NCBI GenBank assembly: GCA_027257055.1
Contig: JAPVLO010000381.1
Location: 1,426,001 to 1,490,000 of the forward strand
Length of the DNA stretch: 64,000 bases
Source: Cephalopachus bancanus
Lineage: Eukaryota > Chordata > Mammalia > Primates > Tarsiidae
Reading direction: 5' to 3'
Below are positions 22,017-33,866 of this stretch, piece by piece (positions within the stretch are counted from its first letter, which is position 1; every line of letters begins with the position of its first letter). Below the pieces are notes generated by a model. It saw only the letters and a program-made list of their open reading frames with translations, was not told the origin of the DNA and ran no database searches. A program made the position numbers and the translations under genes.

Positions 22017-22326
22017 ACAAACAACTAAGTTTCATAGATGAAGGAGAAATGAAGTTTTTCTCAGAAAAGCAAATGCTGAGGGAATATATCACTGCTAGAC
22101 CAGCTCTACAAGAAATACTCAAAGGAATTCTAAATACTGAAACAAAAGGTTGAAATACATCAGTAGACATCATAAAGTGCACAGACTTTATGGAACACCA
22201 ACACAATAGAGAAAATCAATCAATCAGGTAACAACCAGTAAGATGAATAGAAGAGTACCTTGCATATCATTTTTAACTCTGGATGTAAATGGTTTCAATG
22301 CCCCACTAAAAATATATAGACTGACA

Positions 22327-22358
22327 GATGGAATAAAAAAAAAAAAAAAAAAAAAAAA
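22327..22358. repeat. Poly(A) run inside L1-A
   Basis: About 24-30 consecutive A in the ORF2 endonuclease region, where the L1 reading frame would have a short A stretch. It is an expansion or a tail-only insertion. Confidence 0.75.
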
Positions 22359-22914
22359 CCACAACCCAAATATCTGAGACCTTCCAGAGACCCACTTAAC
22401 TCACAAAGAAGCCTATAGACTCAAGGTAAAGAGGTGGGAAAAAATATTCTATGCAAATGGAAACCAAAAATGAACAGGAGTAGCCATTCTCATATCAGAT
22501 AAAACAGACTTTAAACTAACAACAGTAAAAAAAAGACAAAGATTATATAATGATAAAGGGATCAATCCAGTGAGAAAACATAACAATTTTAAATATATAT
22601 GCACCCCAAACCAGAGCCCCCAGCTTTATAAAACAAATTCTATTAGGCCTAAAAAGAGATAGACAAAAATACAATAATAGTAGGAGACTTCAACACCCCT
22701 CTGACAACAATAGACAGATCATCAAGGCAGCAAGTCAACAAAGAAACACTGGAGTTAAACAGGACTCTTGAGGAACTGGAACTAACATACATCTACAGAA
22801 CATTCTATCCCAACGCTACAGAATATACATTTTCCTTATTAGCACATGGAACATTCTCCAAGATAGACCATATGATAGGCCACAAATCACGTCTCAATAA
22901 ATTTTTTAAATCTT

Positions 22915-23980
22915 CAAGTTCTAGCAAGATGATGACAGAACAGGTCAGACTGTGAGAGTCTCTGCAAAAGTGACTGTTCATAAAGACTCTGTGTGAGTGG
23001 GCAGAAACCTGCATTGCCCCCACCCAGCTCCACCCAGCCTCCAACCTGGGACCTAGAGATGCTCTCATCAGACTCAGTCAGATACCCCTCCCCCATGCTG
23101 GAACAGGCACAGACACGTCAGACCTGAGTGGGAGACTTGACAGCAGCAGCTGCAGCAGCTAGCTGGGTGTCTAGATCTGACCCGCCCTCCTCCCACAGTT
23201 GTCTGTGAGGCGTCTGACCCATGCTGAGAGCAACCCTATCAGCCTGTACTGAGAGCAGAGGGGAGGGACTGGAGACTGCAGCTGAAGCTGGAGTTACAGG
23301 AACAACCTCAGAGCAAGTTTTGTTTTTGGGGCTTTGTTTGTTTTTTTATTTGTTTGATTTTTGTTTATTTCCCTCTTTTCCTTTCTGTTTTGATTACATT
23401 TTCATAACTGCTTTGTTTCTGTTATTTTAATGCTTTTTTTTTAGACTTCCTATTCGCCTATGGGTATCTTTCAGACAGAGTACATCAATAAGGGATTCTT
23501 GGCAGTTTGTGTGTTTGTATGATTGTCTGTATGTTTTTGTTCTTTAAATCTTTTCTGTCTGTGTTTGTGTCTCTTTTCATCTGTCAGTTGGAACATCTGC
23601 ATGTTCTCCCTCTTCTTTCTGTCCACCTTCCTCTCACCCTCTTCCTTCCTTTTTCCATTCTTTTCCTTTTTCTTACCTCATTTTGCTTTCAGGGGGCAAA
23701 CCTATACCCCCACTGCATGGACAGGTTGTAAGGCAGTGGGAAATGGGTTCCAGGGGGCCCACACACCTGTCAGTGGATATTGGGATCTTCAGATAGTTTC
23801 TAAATCACAGCTTCCTCCTCAGTTAAAACTCAAAACTGCAAAAAAGTATAGCCCCCGCCCACAGTCCAGTTTCAGAACTGAACAAAACCAGAGAATCTAC
23901 ATAAGGAAGAATAGAAGACTGAGCAAACAGAAGTCAAAGCCATCTTCCCCCTAAACAGCAGATTAAAGAAGGGATGGGAA
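22915..23980 (+). mobile_element. L1-B, left part (5'UTR)
   Basis: Starts near tagcaagatgatgacagaac. Its second half is homologous to the L1-C 5'UTR: both have acaggttgtaaggcag or acagattgtaaggcag, ggttccag, a 'tcaaaactg' stretch, and a 'cataaggaagaa' stretch. It breaks at attaaagaagggatggg, and the matching continuation is at about 30335 (gatgtaaagaaagggggagg). I read it as the promoter-bearing 5'UTR of L1-B, cut by L1-C. A tandem 5'UTR of one element is the alternative. Confidence 0.75.
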
Positions 23981-25336
23981 CAAGATGGCGACGGCATAGG
24001 TGAACTTGTGAGATTTTCCAAACATGAGTTCCCAAAAAGACTTTTACTTCTCTTCCCCCATCCCCCAGCCCACCACCAACCGCGCTGGTGTGAGGCCCGG
24101 GGAACTTCGGTCCCACCCAGGGCCAGATATTGTGGCCCCCTGCTGCTGCTGTTCCACTGCGTGTGTGGGAGTCTTGGGTCCCAGCCCCCTCCCAGCTCCC
24201 TCCCTGGCTACATCATCTCCAGCCTGCCACCTCGCACCAAGCCGCCGGTCACTCAGGGAGGCTCTGGGTGCCTGCCCCCAGAGACACCGGTCCCATTCCT
24301 GGCTGAAGTACCCTGTGGGGAGCCCAGAGCCACTCTCGCTACTCACTGCTTGCCCTTTGGAGCTTTGGAACTCTGGGACTCCGGGCCCACCCTGGCTGAG
24401 GCACTCAGCGCAAAACCCCAAGCTGGGGGACCCAGATAAGCAGAGAAAAACAGATCTGCATAAACTGCCTCACCATTCTCCAGGCAGAGACTTCCATTGC
24501 CCCGCCCACCTATCAACAAACTTTACCTCAGGTCCTAAGGCAACGGTGCGAAACAGGAGACAAAGTCCCACCCCTACGCTGCAACGAAAAACAAAGGGGA
24601 GAGGCGGGAATCGGAGATCAGAGAAGTGACTTTAGTCTGATCGCTTATTTTGACTTATGATTTTATCATTGTAACTGTTGGTTTTGATCAAGTTTGTTGT
24701 TTGCCTCCTGACTTACACTGTTTCTTGATTTTATTGGCCTGTCTCTGTGTAGCTATCAGTACTCTTTAGGAAATCTTTCTTACGTGTCTTTCTTCACTTC
24801 TTCCCAGCCTTGTGTCTCTTTCTCACCTGATAGTTGGTATGTATGTCTGTTTTCCCTCTCTCTTCTCTCTTTTTAACTCCCTGTTGACCCCCCTTCCTCC
24901 ATTATTTTCCTCTTTTATACCCCCCTCTTTAATCTAGGGACCAAGACTACATACTGCTGAATGGACAGATTGTAAGGCAGAGGGAAATAGGTTCCAGTGT
25001 GCTCATACGCCTGTTCGTGGATGCTAGAATCAGCATTCTGAACCACAGCTTCCCTCTCAATTAAACCTCAAAACTGAAAAAAGTATAGATTGCAGCCTAT
25101 GCTCCAACCTGAAAAGTGAACAAAGACAGAAGACCCTCATAAGGAAGAACAGGATATTGCAGAAGAGAAATAAAAGCAACCCCGCCTTTCCTCAAAAACA
25201 AAATTAAAGAAGGGGAGGGAAAGGGGGAGAGAGAGAAAAATCTACACAAATGAAGAAAAACCAAAAGAAGCGTATGGGTCTCTCCCAGACCCCAGGGAGG
25301 GCAAACACTGAGAAAACTGACTTTGGAATGCAAACA

Positions 25337-26210
25337 ATGAAGAGCTCCCAGAATGAAGGGTCTCAAACTAAACGTAGATATCAAGACAAAAATGGAGAGA
25401 TTAGAAAGAATTGAGGAGACACAAGAAGAAACTAGGAAGGAGCTGATATCTGAGATAACAGTAATAAAGAATACTGTGAATGAAATAAATAACAAACTGA
25501 TAAGCATGGAAAGCAGAATTACCCAAGCAGAAGAAAGAATCTCAGAGCTTGAGGACCAAAATATAAAAATAACCCAAACTCTTAAAAACACAGAAAATAA
25601 GCTCAAAAAGACAGAACAAAACCTTCAAGAGATGAGCGATTACCTCAAGAGGCCTAATCTAAGAGTAATTGTACTTCCTGAGCCAGAAAGAGAGACAGAG
25701 ACCACACTGGAACAAACTTTCCATGAGATCATTCAAGAAAACTTCCCTTATCTAATCAGTGATGCAAAAATTCAAACACAAGAGATTCAGAGAACCCATG
25801 CAAGACAACAAATGAGAAGACCAACTCCTAGACACATAATAATTCACCTAAACAAAGTAGGCATAAAAGAAAAAATCCTAAAGGCAGCAAGAGAAAAAGG
25901 CCAGATCACCTACCATGGAAGACCAATCAGAATAGCAGCAGATTTATCTACAGAAACCCTGGAGGCTAGGAGAACTTGGAGCCCTATCTTCAAAGTCCTA
26001 AAAGATAAACAATTTCAACCAAGAATAACCTATCCGGCCAAGCTAAGCTTCATCAGTGAGGGAGAATTAAAATCTTTCCCAGATATCCAATCCCTAAGAA
26101 CTTATGCTGCCACCAAACCATCTCTACATGAAACACTTAAGAAAGTACTGGACACAAAAGAAAAGGAAAAAAGAACAACGTTCTTCACAAGAGTACAGGG
26201 GGAAAAATAA
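25337..26210 (+). pseudogene. L1-C ORF1 (RNA-binding chaperone), frameshifted near the start
   Basis: ORF1p is the trimeric RNA-binding protein that packages L1 RNA. The start expected from L1-B is the ATG at 25337, but that frame ends after 25 codons. Compared with L1-B, L1-C lacks 2 nt around 25368-25373. From the internal ATG at 25353 a 285-codon frame stays open. It has an acidic/lysine-rich heptad coiled coil at residues about 10-105, an RRM-like part with LRVIVLPEPE at about 110, then the C-terminal domain (ARRTWSPIFKVLKDKQFQPR near 210). It is missing only a short N-terminus. Confidence 0.9.
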
Positions 26211-26298
26211 AATATCCATGAACCAACCCCAAAACCAAAAGAAAGATTATAAAAAAAAAAACAACCAAGTGGAAGAACAACAACTCTATAAGAACTCT

Positions 26299-29200
26299 AT
26301 GATAGGGACGAACTCTCACATTTCAATAATTAGCCTGAATGTGAATGGACTAAACGCACCACTGAAAAGACATAGAATGGCAAAATGGATAAAATATCAC
26401 CAGGCAACAATATACTGCCTTCAAGAGACCCATCTCACTAGAAAGGACATACACAGACTCAAAGTAAGAGGATGGGAAACAAATTTTCAGGTGAATAGAA
26501 CACAAAAGAAAGGAGGAGTTGCAATCCTAATTTCAGACAAAATACCATTTAAACTATCAAAAATTTAAAAAGATACAGAGGGCCACTACATAATGATAAA
26601 AGGTTCACTCCATCAACAAGAAATATCTATCCTAAACATATATGCACCCAACATAGGTGCACCAACTTTCATAAAGCAACTTCTAGGGAAACTAAAGAAA
26701 GATATTGACTCTAATACCATCATAACTGGGGACTTTAATACCCCACTCACAACCCTAGACAGATCATCGGGACAAAAAATCAGCAAGGAGATCCGGAACC
26801 TCAATGAGACTCTGGACCAAATGGACTTAATTGATACCTACAGAACACTCCATCCAAAGACCACAGAATACACATTCTACTCATCACTGTGTGGAACATA
26901 TTCTAAGATCGACCACATAATTGGACATAAATCAAGCATAAGCAAATTTAAAAGGACTGAAATTCTATCATGCACCTTCTCGGACCACAGTGGAATAAAA
27001 ATAAATATTGACACCAACAAGGTCCCCCAAAACCCACAAAGACATGGACACTAAACAGCATGATGCTAAACAACTCCTGGGTCAATGATGAAATCAAAAC
27101 AGAGATCAAAAGATACCTGGAAACAAATGAAAATGAAGAAACATCTTACCAAAATCTCTGGGACACCTTAAAAGTTGTAGTAAGAGGGGAATTTATATCC
27201 CTACAAATACACATGAAGAAAATGGAAGGAACACAAATTAACAGCCTAACAAGCCACCTAGGGAAGCTGGAAAGGCAAGACCACAAAAACCCTAATTTCA
27301 GCAGAAGAATCCAGATCACCAAAATAAAAGCCCAAATCCAGGACATAGAAGACAAAAAGATAATACAAAAAAATCAATGAAACAAAAAGCTGGTTCTTCG
27401 AAAGGATAAACAAGATCGATGGTCCCCTAGCTAGACTGACCAAGAAAAAACTAGAAAAAAAAACCATATAAGCACAATCAGAAACACAAAAGATGAAGTC
27501 ACATTTGACCCTGAAAAAATACAAAAGATCATTAGAGACTACTACGTACACTTGTATGGAAACAAACTTGAAAACCTTAAGGAAATGGCAGACTTTCTGA
27601 CATCACACAACCTACCTAGGTTGGAACAAGAAGAAATTGAGGCCCTAAATAGACCAATAACAATCAAGGAAATCTACTACGTAATAAGAAAACTTCCTAC
27701 AAAAAAAAGCCCTGGTCCAGATGACTTTCCAGCAGAATTCTACAAGACATTTAAGGAGGAGCTGATACCAATCCTACTGAAGGTATTCCAGGCGATTGAA
27801 AAAGATGGAGCTCTCCCCAAATCATTTTACGAAGCCAACATCACATTGATACCCAAGCCAGGTAAAGATCCAACAAAGAAAGAGAACTACAGGCCAATAT
27901 CTTTGATGAACATAGATACTAAAATTCTCAACAAGATCCTAGCAAACCGGATTCAGCAATACATCTAAAAAATCATCCATCATGACAAAATAGGCTTTAT
28001 TCCTGGGATGCAAGGCTGGTTCAACATTCGTAAAACCATAAATGTAATTAAATACATCAACAGATGTCAAAACAAAAACCACATGATCATATCATTAGAT
28101 GCAGAAAAAGCTTTTGACAAAATCCAGCACCCCTTCTTGATAAAAACCCTTGAACATCTAGGTATACGGGGAACATACCTCAAAATAGTAAAAGCCATCT
28201 ACGAGAAACCCACAGCCAGCATACTCCTAAATGGACAAAAATTGGAACCATTTCCCCTGAAAACTGGAACAAGACAAGGATGCCCACTCTTACCCCTCCT
28301 GGTCAACATAGCATTGGAAGTCCTGGCTTGAGTAATCAGAGAAGAGGAGGCAATCAGGGGTATCCAAATAGGAAAAGAGGAAGTGAAGTTATCTCTCTTT
28401 GCAGATGATATGATTGTGTACCTTGAAAACCCAAGAGAATCTGTCAAAAACCTCCTTACACTGATAAAGGCCTTTGACAAAGTCTCAAGATACAAAATAA
28501 ATGTACAAAAGACAATCGTATTTCTCTACACCAATAATAAACAAACAGAAATACAAATAAAAAACACAATTCCATTCACAGTAGCCACAAAAAAAAAAAA
28601 AGAAAGAAATACCTTGGCGTCTTCCTAACCAGAGACATGAAAGACCTTTACAATGAAAACTACAAAACACTGCTCAAAGAAATCAAAGATGAGACAAACA
28701 AGTGGAAAAATATCCCATGCTCATGGATTGGAAGAATCAACATTGTGAAGATGTCCATCTTACCTAAGGCAATCTACAAATTCAATGCAATACCCATCAA
28801 ATTACCAGCAACATTCTTCTCAGACCTAGAAAAAACAACACAGGACTTCATATGGAAACACAAATGTCCAAGAATAGCCAGAACAATCCTAGGCAAAAAA
28901 AACAAAGCAGGTGGTATCACATTACCAGACTTCAAACTTTACTATAAAGCTACAATCATCAAAACAGCTTGGTATTGGTATAGGAACAGGCATATAGATC
29001 AATGGAATAGAATTGAGATTCCAGAAGCAAAACCTCTATTTCTCAACCAACTTATCTTCAACAAGGCCTCCACCACCTACCACTGGGGAGAGGAGAACCT
29101 ATTCAGTAAGTGGTACTGGGAAAACTGGCTGACCACATGCAGATGATTGAAACAGGACCCCTATCTATCCCCATGCACAGAGGTTAGCTCCAAATGGATC

Positions 29201-30121
29201 AGAGACCTAAATGTAAAACCTCAAACCATAAGAACTTTAGAAAATGAAGGAAAAACCCTCATGGAAATCAGAACTGGCATCCAATTCCTGAACAAAACCT
29301 GAAACCCACAGGTCATAAGAGAGAATAGACAAGTGGGACCTTATTAAACTGACAAGCTTCTGCAAAGCCAAAGAAACCATCAAGAGAGCAGGGAGACAGC
29401 CCACAGAATGGGAAAAAGTATTTTCCAACACCAGGTCTGACAAAGGCTTAATATCCTGGATCTACAAGGAACTCAAACATGCTGAAAAGAAAAAAAAAAC
29501 AACCTCATTATAAAATGGGCAAAAGATATGAACAGACACTTCACAAAGGAAGACATCCGAGCAGCCAACAGACACATGAAGAAATGTTCAACCTCACTAA
29601 TCATCAGGGAGATGCAAATCAAAACCACACTGAGATACCACCTAACTCCAGTCAGAATGGCAATTATCAACAACTCAAAAAATAACAGCTGCTGGAGAGG
29701 GTGTGGCGAAAAGGGAACATTTCTACACTGTTGGTGGGAGTGTAAACTAGTACAACCTCTGTGGAAAGCAGTGTGGCGATTCCTAAAAGCTCTAAATATC
29801 AACCTCCCATATGACTCCGCAATCCCCCTACTGGGAATATATCCTGAAGAACTCAAATCACTCTATAAAAAAGATACCTGCACACATATGTTTATCGCAC
29901 CGTTGTTCACAGTAGCAAGAACCTGGAAGCAACCATTCTGCCCATCAAAAGAGGACTGGATTAAAAAAATGTGGTACATATACACGATGGAATACTACGC
30001 AGCCATAAAAAAGAACAAAATCATGAATTTCGCAGCAACCTGGATGGAACTAGAGTCTATAATACTGAGTGATCTCTCACAGAAACAAAGATCCGAGTAT
30101 CACATGTTCTCACTCATATAA
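26299..30121 (+). pseudogene. L1-C ORF2 (endonuclease-reverse transcriptase), inactivated
   Basis: ORF2p nicks target DNA and copies L1 RNA. The start is ATG at 26299 (MIGTNSHIS). The endonuclease keeps NVNGLN, QETH, GDFNTP and SDHSG. The reverse transcriptase keeps SLFADDM at about 28395. The C-terminus keeps the Cys-rich [14 protein letters not shown] motif at about 29690-29730. Damage: nonsense codons at about 26566, 27966 and 28330, frameshifts near 27030-27055, 27360-27380 and in the A-run at about 28590, and a stop at 29144-29146 after LTTCR. All catalytic residues I checked survive, so decay looks neutral and fairly recent. Confidence 0.92.
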
Positions 30122-30442
30122 TAGACCTTGAACATCCAATGTAATACTATTAGAAAATGACTGACAGTACTCGGAAACTATGGGGGGGGAGATGGGATTA
30201 ACAGTAGCAAATATCTGTCTGGGGACGGGGAAACACCTCTTATCAACAGGGTGCCTGAATGAAATGTAATTGTATACCTAAACCTTAACTGTACCCCACA
30301 ACATCATAATAAAATATATCGATTAAAAAAAAAGAAGATGTAAAGAAAGGGGGAGGAAAATCTACACAAATGAAGAAAAACCAAAGGAAGAATATGGGTC
30401 TCACACAGATGCCTGGAAGGTCAGCCACTCAGAATGCAAACA

Positions 30443-31320
30443 ATGAAGAGCCCCCAAAATGACAGGTCTCAAACCACAAACCCAGATATCAAGATATTAA
30501 TAGAGAGAATAAACAGAAATGAGGGAAGACAAGAGGAAAGAATGAAGGAATTGATAACTGAGATAAGAGCAAAATAGAAGACAGTGAATAAAATAAATAA
30601 CAAACTGAAAAGCATGGAAAGCAGAATTAACCAAGCAGAAGAAAGAATCTCATAGCTTGAGGACCAAAATATGGAACTAGCCCAAACTGTTAAAAACATA
30701 GAAAAGAAGCTCAAAATGACAGAATAAAACCTTCAAGAGATAAGCAATTATTTCAAGAGGCCAAACCTAAGATTAATTAGAATCACTGAGGCAGATAGAG
30801 AGACAGAGACTAACCTGGAACAAACATTCCATGAAATTATCCAGGAAAACTCCCCTCATCCTTTAGTGACATGACATTTAAACACAAGAAATACAGAGAG
30901 CCCCTGCAAGACAATAAATGAGAAGACCAACTCCTAGACACATAGTAATTCCCCTATACAAAGTAGGTGTAAAAGAAAAAATCTTAAAGGCAGCAAGAGA
31001 AAATGGTTAGACTACCTACCAGGGAAGACCAATTAGAATAGTACCAGACGTATCTACAGAAACATTTCAGGCTAGGAGAGTTTGAAGCCCAATTTCAAAG
31101 CTCTCAAAGATAACAATTTCAACCAAGAATTAACTCCCCAGCTAAGCTAAGCTTCATCTGTGATGGAGAATTACAATCTTTCCTAGACATTCAATCCCTA
31201 AGAGTTTACACTGCCTCCAGGCCAGCTCTACAAGAAACAACTTAAGAAAGTATTAAACACAGAAGAAAGGAAAAAAAGGACAACAACACCCTTCCCAAAA
31301 ATACAGGAAAAAGATAGAAA
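30443..31320 (+). pseudogene. L1-B ORF1 pseudogene
   Basis: ATG at 30443; the first 30 or so codons are in frame, showing the original start for this L1 family. Stops follow (for example in caaaatagaag at about 30570 and tcatagcttgag at about 30652), plus indels. C-terminal domain text is still recognisable (cctacaggaaacatttcag-like region near 31060). Confidence 0.85.
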
Positions 31321-31674
31321 AAAACACGTGAACCAACCTAAAAATCAAAAGAAAGACAACAAACAAATAAACAGCAGCAACAACAACAAACTTTGTAAGA
31401 ACCTCATGACAGGGATAAACTCTCACATCTCAATAATTAGCCTGAATGTGAGTGGACTAAATGCACCACTGAAAAGACAGAATGATGAATTGGATAAAAT
31501 ATCATGAGGCAACAATATATTGTCTTCAAGAGACTCATCTCACCAGAAAGGACACTCACACATTCAAAGTAAGAGGATGGGAAGCAAAATTTCAGGTGAA
31601 TGGAACATAGAGGAAAGCAGAAGTCATAATCTTAATATCAGACAAAATACTTTTTAAGCTATCAAAAAAAATTT

Positions 31675-31965
31675 ATTTTTTTGAGCTGGAGTCTCACTCT
31701 GTCACCCAGGCTGGAGTGCAGTGGCAGACTCATGGACACCCCAGCATCAACCTACTGAGCTCCAGCAAGCCTTGTCTCAGCCTTCCAAGTAGTCAGAACT
31801 ACAGGCACACGTTACCATGCCCAACAAATTTTTTAAATTTGTTGTAGAGACAAGGTCTCGCCAAGTTTCCTGGGCTAGTCTCGAACCCATGGGCTCGAGG
31901 TGGGTAATCCCCTCACCTCGGCCTCCAAAGTGCTAGGATTACAGGTTGAGCCACTGAGCCCGGCT
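31675..31965 (-). mobile_element. Alu in L1-B ORF2
   Basis: Antisense Alu, gagctggagtctcactctgt to gagccactgagcccggc. The L1 word ctatcaaaaa(a)tttt is repeated at both borders (about 31660 and 31968). Confidence 0.94.
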
Positions 31966-32556
31966 GCTATCAAAAATTTTAAAAGATACGGAAGGTCATC
32001 ACATAATGATAAAAGGTTCAATTCATCAACAAGATATATCCACCCTAAACATATATGCACCCAACATAGGAGCACCAACTTTCATAAAGCAGGTTCTAAG
32101 TAAACTAAAAACAGATATTGACTCTAACACTACCATAGCTGGGGACTTAAATACCCCACTAGCAACCCTAAATGGATCATCAAGACAAAAAATCAACAAG
32201 CAGATCTGGAACCTCAACGTGATGCTTAACAAAATGGACTTAATTGATGCCTACAGAACACTCCACCCAACAACTACGGAACACGCATTGTACTCATCAC
32301 CACATGGAGCGTACTCTAAGATTGACCACATCCTCGGCCATAAATCAAGCCTCAACAAATTCCATAAGATTGAAATACTGCCATGTACCTTCTCAGACCA
32401 CAGTGGAATAAAAATATCAACACCAACAAAATTCCCCCAAACGCACCAAGACATGAACACTAAATAGCATGACACTAAACAACTCCTGGGTCAACATGGA
32501 AATCAAAACAGAGATTAAAATATACCTGGAAACAAATGAAAATGAAGAAACATCTT

Positions 32557-32842
32557 TTTTTTTGAGTTGGAGTCTCTGTCACCCAGGCTGTAGTGCAGTG
32601 GCACGCTCATGGCCACCCCTGCATCGACCTGGTGGACTCTGGTGATCCTTCCACCTCGGCTTTCCAAGTAGTTGGAACTACAAGCATGTGCTACCATGCC
32701 CAGCTAATTTTTCTTAAGTTTTATTGTAGAGATGAGATCTCACCAAGTTGCCAGGGCTGGTCTCGAACCCACGGGCTCAAGTAATCCATTCACCTTGGCC
32801 TTTCAAAGTGCTGGGATTACATACTGAGCCACTGAGCCCGAC
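32557..32842 (-). mobile_element. Alu in L1-B ORF2
   Basis: Antisense Alu, gagttggagtctctgtcacc (5 nt of 'cactc' lost) to gccactgagcccgacc. The L1 word tgaagaaa repeats at each side (about 32546 and 32843). Confidence 0.94.
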
Positions 32843-33825
32843 CTGAAGAAATACCTTACCTCTGGGATGCCATGGAAGCAATACTAAGAGGGAATTCATA
32901 TCTCTATGAACACATGGGAAGAAAATGGAAAGATCACAAGTTAACAGTCCAACAAATCACCTAAGGAAGCTGGAAAGGCAAGACTACCAAAACCCTAACT
33001 TCAGCAGGAGAATCCAAATCACCAAAATAAAAGCCCAAATTTGGGACATAGAAGACAAAAATAGGATTAAAAAAAAATCAATGAAACAAAAAAGATGGTT
33101 CTTTGAAAAGATGAACAAGATTGATGGACCCCTAGATAGACTGACCAAGGAAAAGAGAAAAAAGCCAAATAAACACAATCAGAAATGCAAAATATCAAGT
33201 CACAATTGACCCCGAAGAAATACAAAAGATTATCAGAGGCTAGTATGTACACTTGTATGGAAACAAACTTGAAAACCTAAAGGAAATGGAGGATGTTCTG
33301 ACGTCACACAACCTCTTCAGGTTGAAACAAGAAGAAATCAAGACCCTAAATAGACCAATAATAATTCAGGAAATTGACTGTGTCTTAAGAAAATTACCTA
33401 CCAAAAAAAGCCCTGGACCAGAGGCTTTCCAGCAGAATTCTACAAAACATACAAGGAGGAACTAATACCAATCCTATTGAAAGTATTCCAGGCAATTGAG
33501 AAAGATGGAGCTCTCCCCAAATCATTTTATGAAGCCAACATCACATTGATACCCAAACCAGGTAAAGATCCAACAAAGAAAGAGAACTACAGGCCAATAT
33601 CCTTGATGAACATAGGTGCTAAAATTCTCAGTAAGATGCTAGCAGACTGGATCCAAAAACACATCTCAAAAATCATCCACCACGACTAAGTAGGCTTCAA
33701 CCCTAGGATGCAGGGCTGGTTCAACATTTGCAAAACCATAAACATAGTTAAATGCATCAATAGATGCAAAAACAAAAACCACATGATTATATCATTGGAC
33801 ACTGAAAAAGCTGTTGATAAAGTCC

Positions 33826-33866
33826 AGCACCACTTCTTCTTTTTTTTTTTTTTAGCACCACTTCTT
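33826..33866. mobile_element. Tail-only retrotransposition: poly(T) flanked by a 13-bp duplication
   Basis: agcaccacttctt occurs at 33826-33838 and again at 33854-33866, separated by C plus 14 T. The uninterrupted L1 has only one copy of this word. The structure is a target-site duplication around an inserted poly(A) tail (minus orientation) with essentially no body. Confidence 0.85.

Larger units (their letters stand above)
19700..22914 (+). mobile_element. L1-A, left half (oldest L1 of the nest)
   Basis: The 5'UTR-like part (about 19.7-20.7 kb) is followed by ORF1-derived text (gaatcacaggtgtttccaag, ctctacaagaaatactcaaa) and the start of ORF2 (actctggatgtaaatggttt; endonuclease text ggagacttcaacacccctct). 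It breaks off at 22914 in the codons for the endonuclease C-terminus, and the sequence resumes at about 36328 at the next position. Interrupted by Alus at 20935 and 21720. All frames are broken. The 5' boundary is approximate. Confidence 0.85.
23981..30334 (+). mobile_element. L1-C, near full-length L1 (youngest of the nest)
   Basis: Order: 5'UTR (starts acaagatggcgacggcatag, GC-rich first 600 nt), ORF1, short spacer, ORF2, 3'UTR with cataataaaatatatc polyadenylation text and an A-rich tail at about 30324-30334. The length, about 6.35 kb, is normal for a primate L1. No Alu has landed in it. The flanks aagaagggatg / aagaagatg look like a diverged target duplication. Coding regions carry several nonsense and frameshift changes, so it is inactive. 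Confidence 0.93.

Noticed and set aside
23221..23954. Phe/Leu/Ser-rich hydrophobic open frames that look like membrane proteins
   Set aside because: They read through the T-rich part of the L1-B 5'UTR in several frames.
22915..25220. Tandem L1 5'UTR (monomer array as in mouse L1)
   Set aside because: The two related 5'UTRs are better explained by L1-C inserted into L1-B, because the L1-B sequence resumes at 30335 at the matching position.
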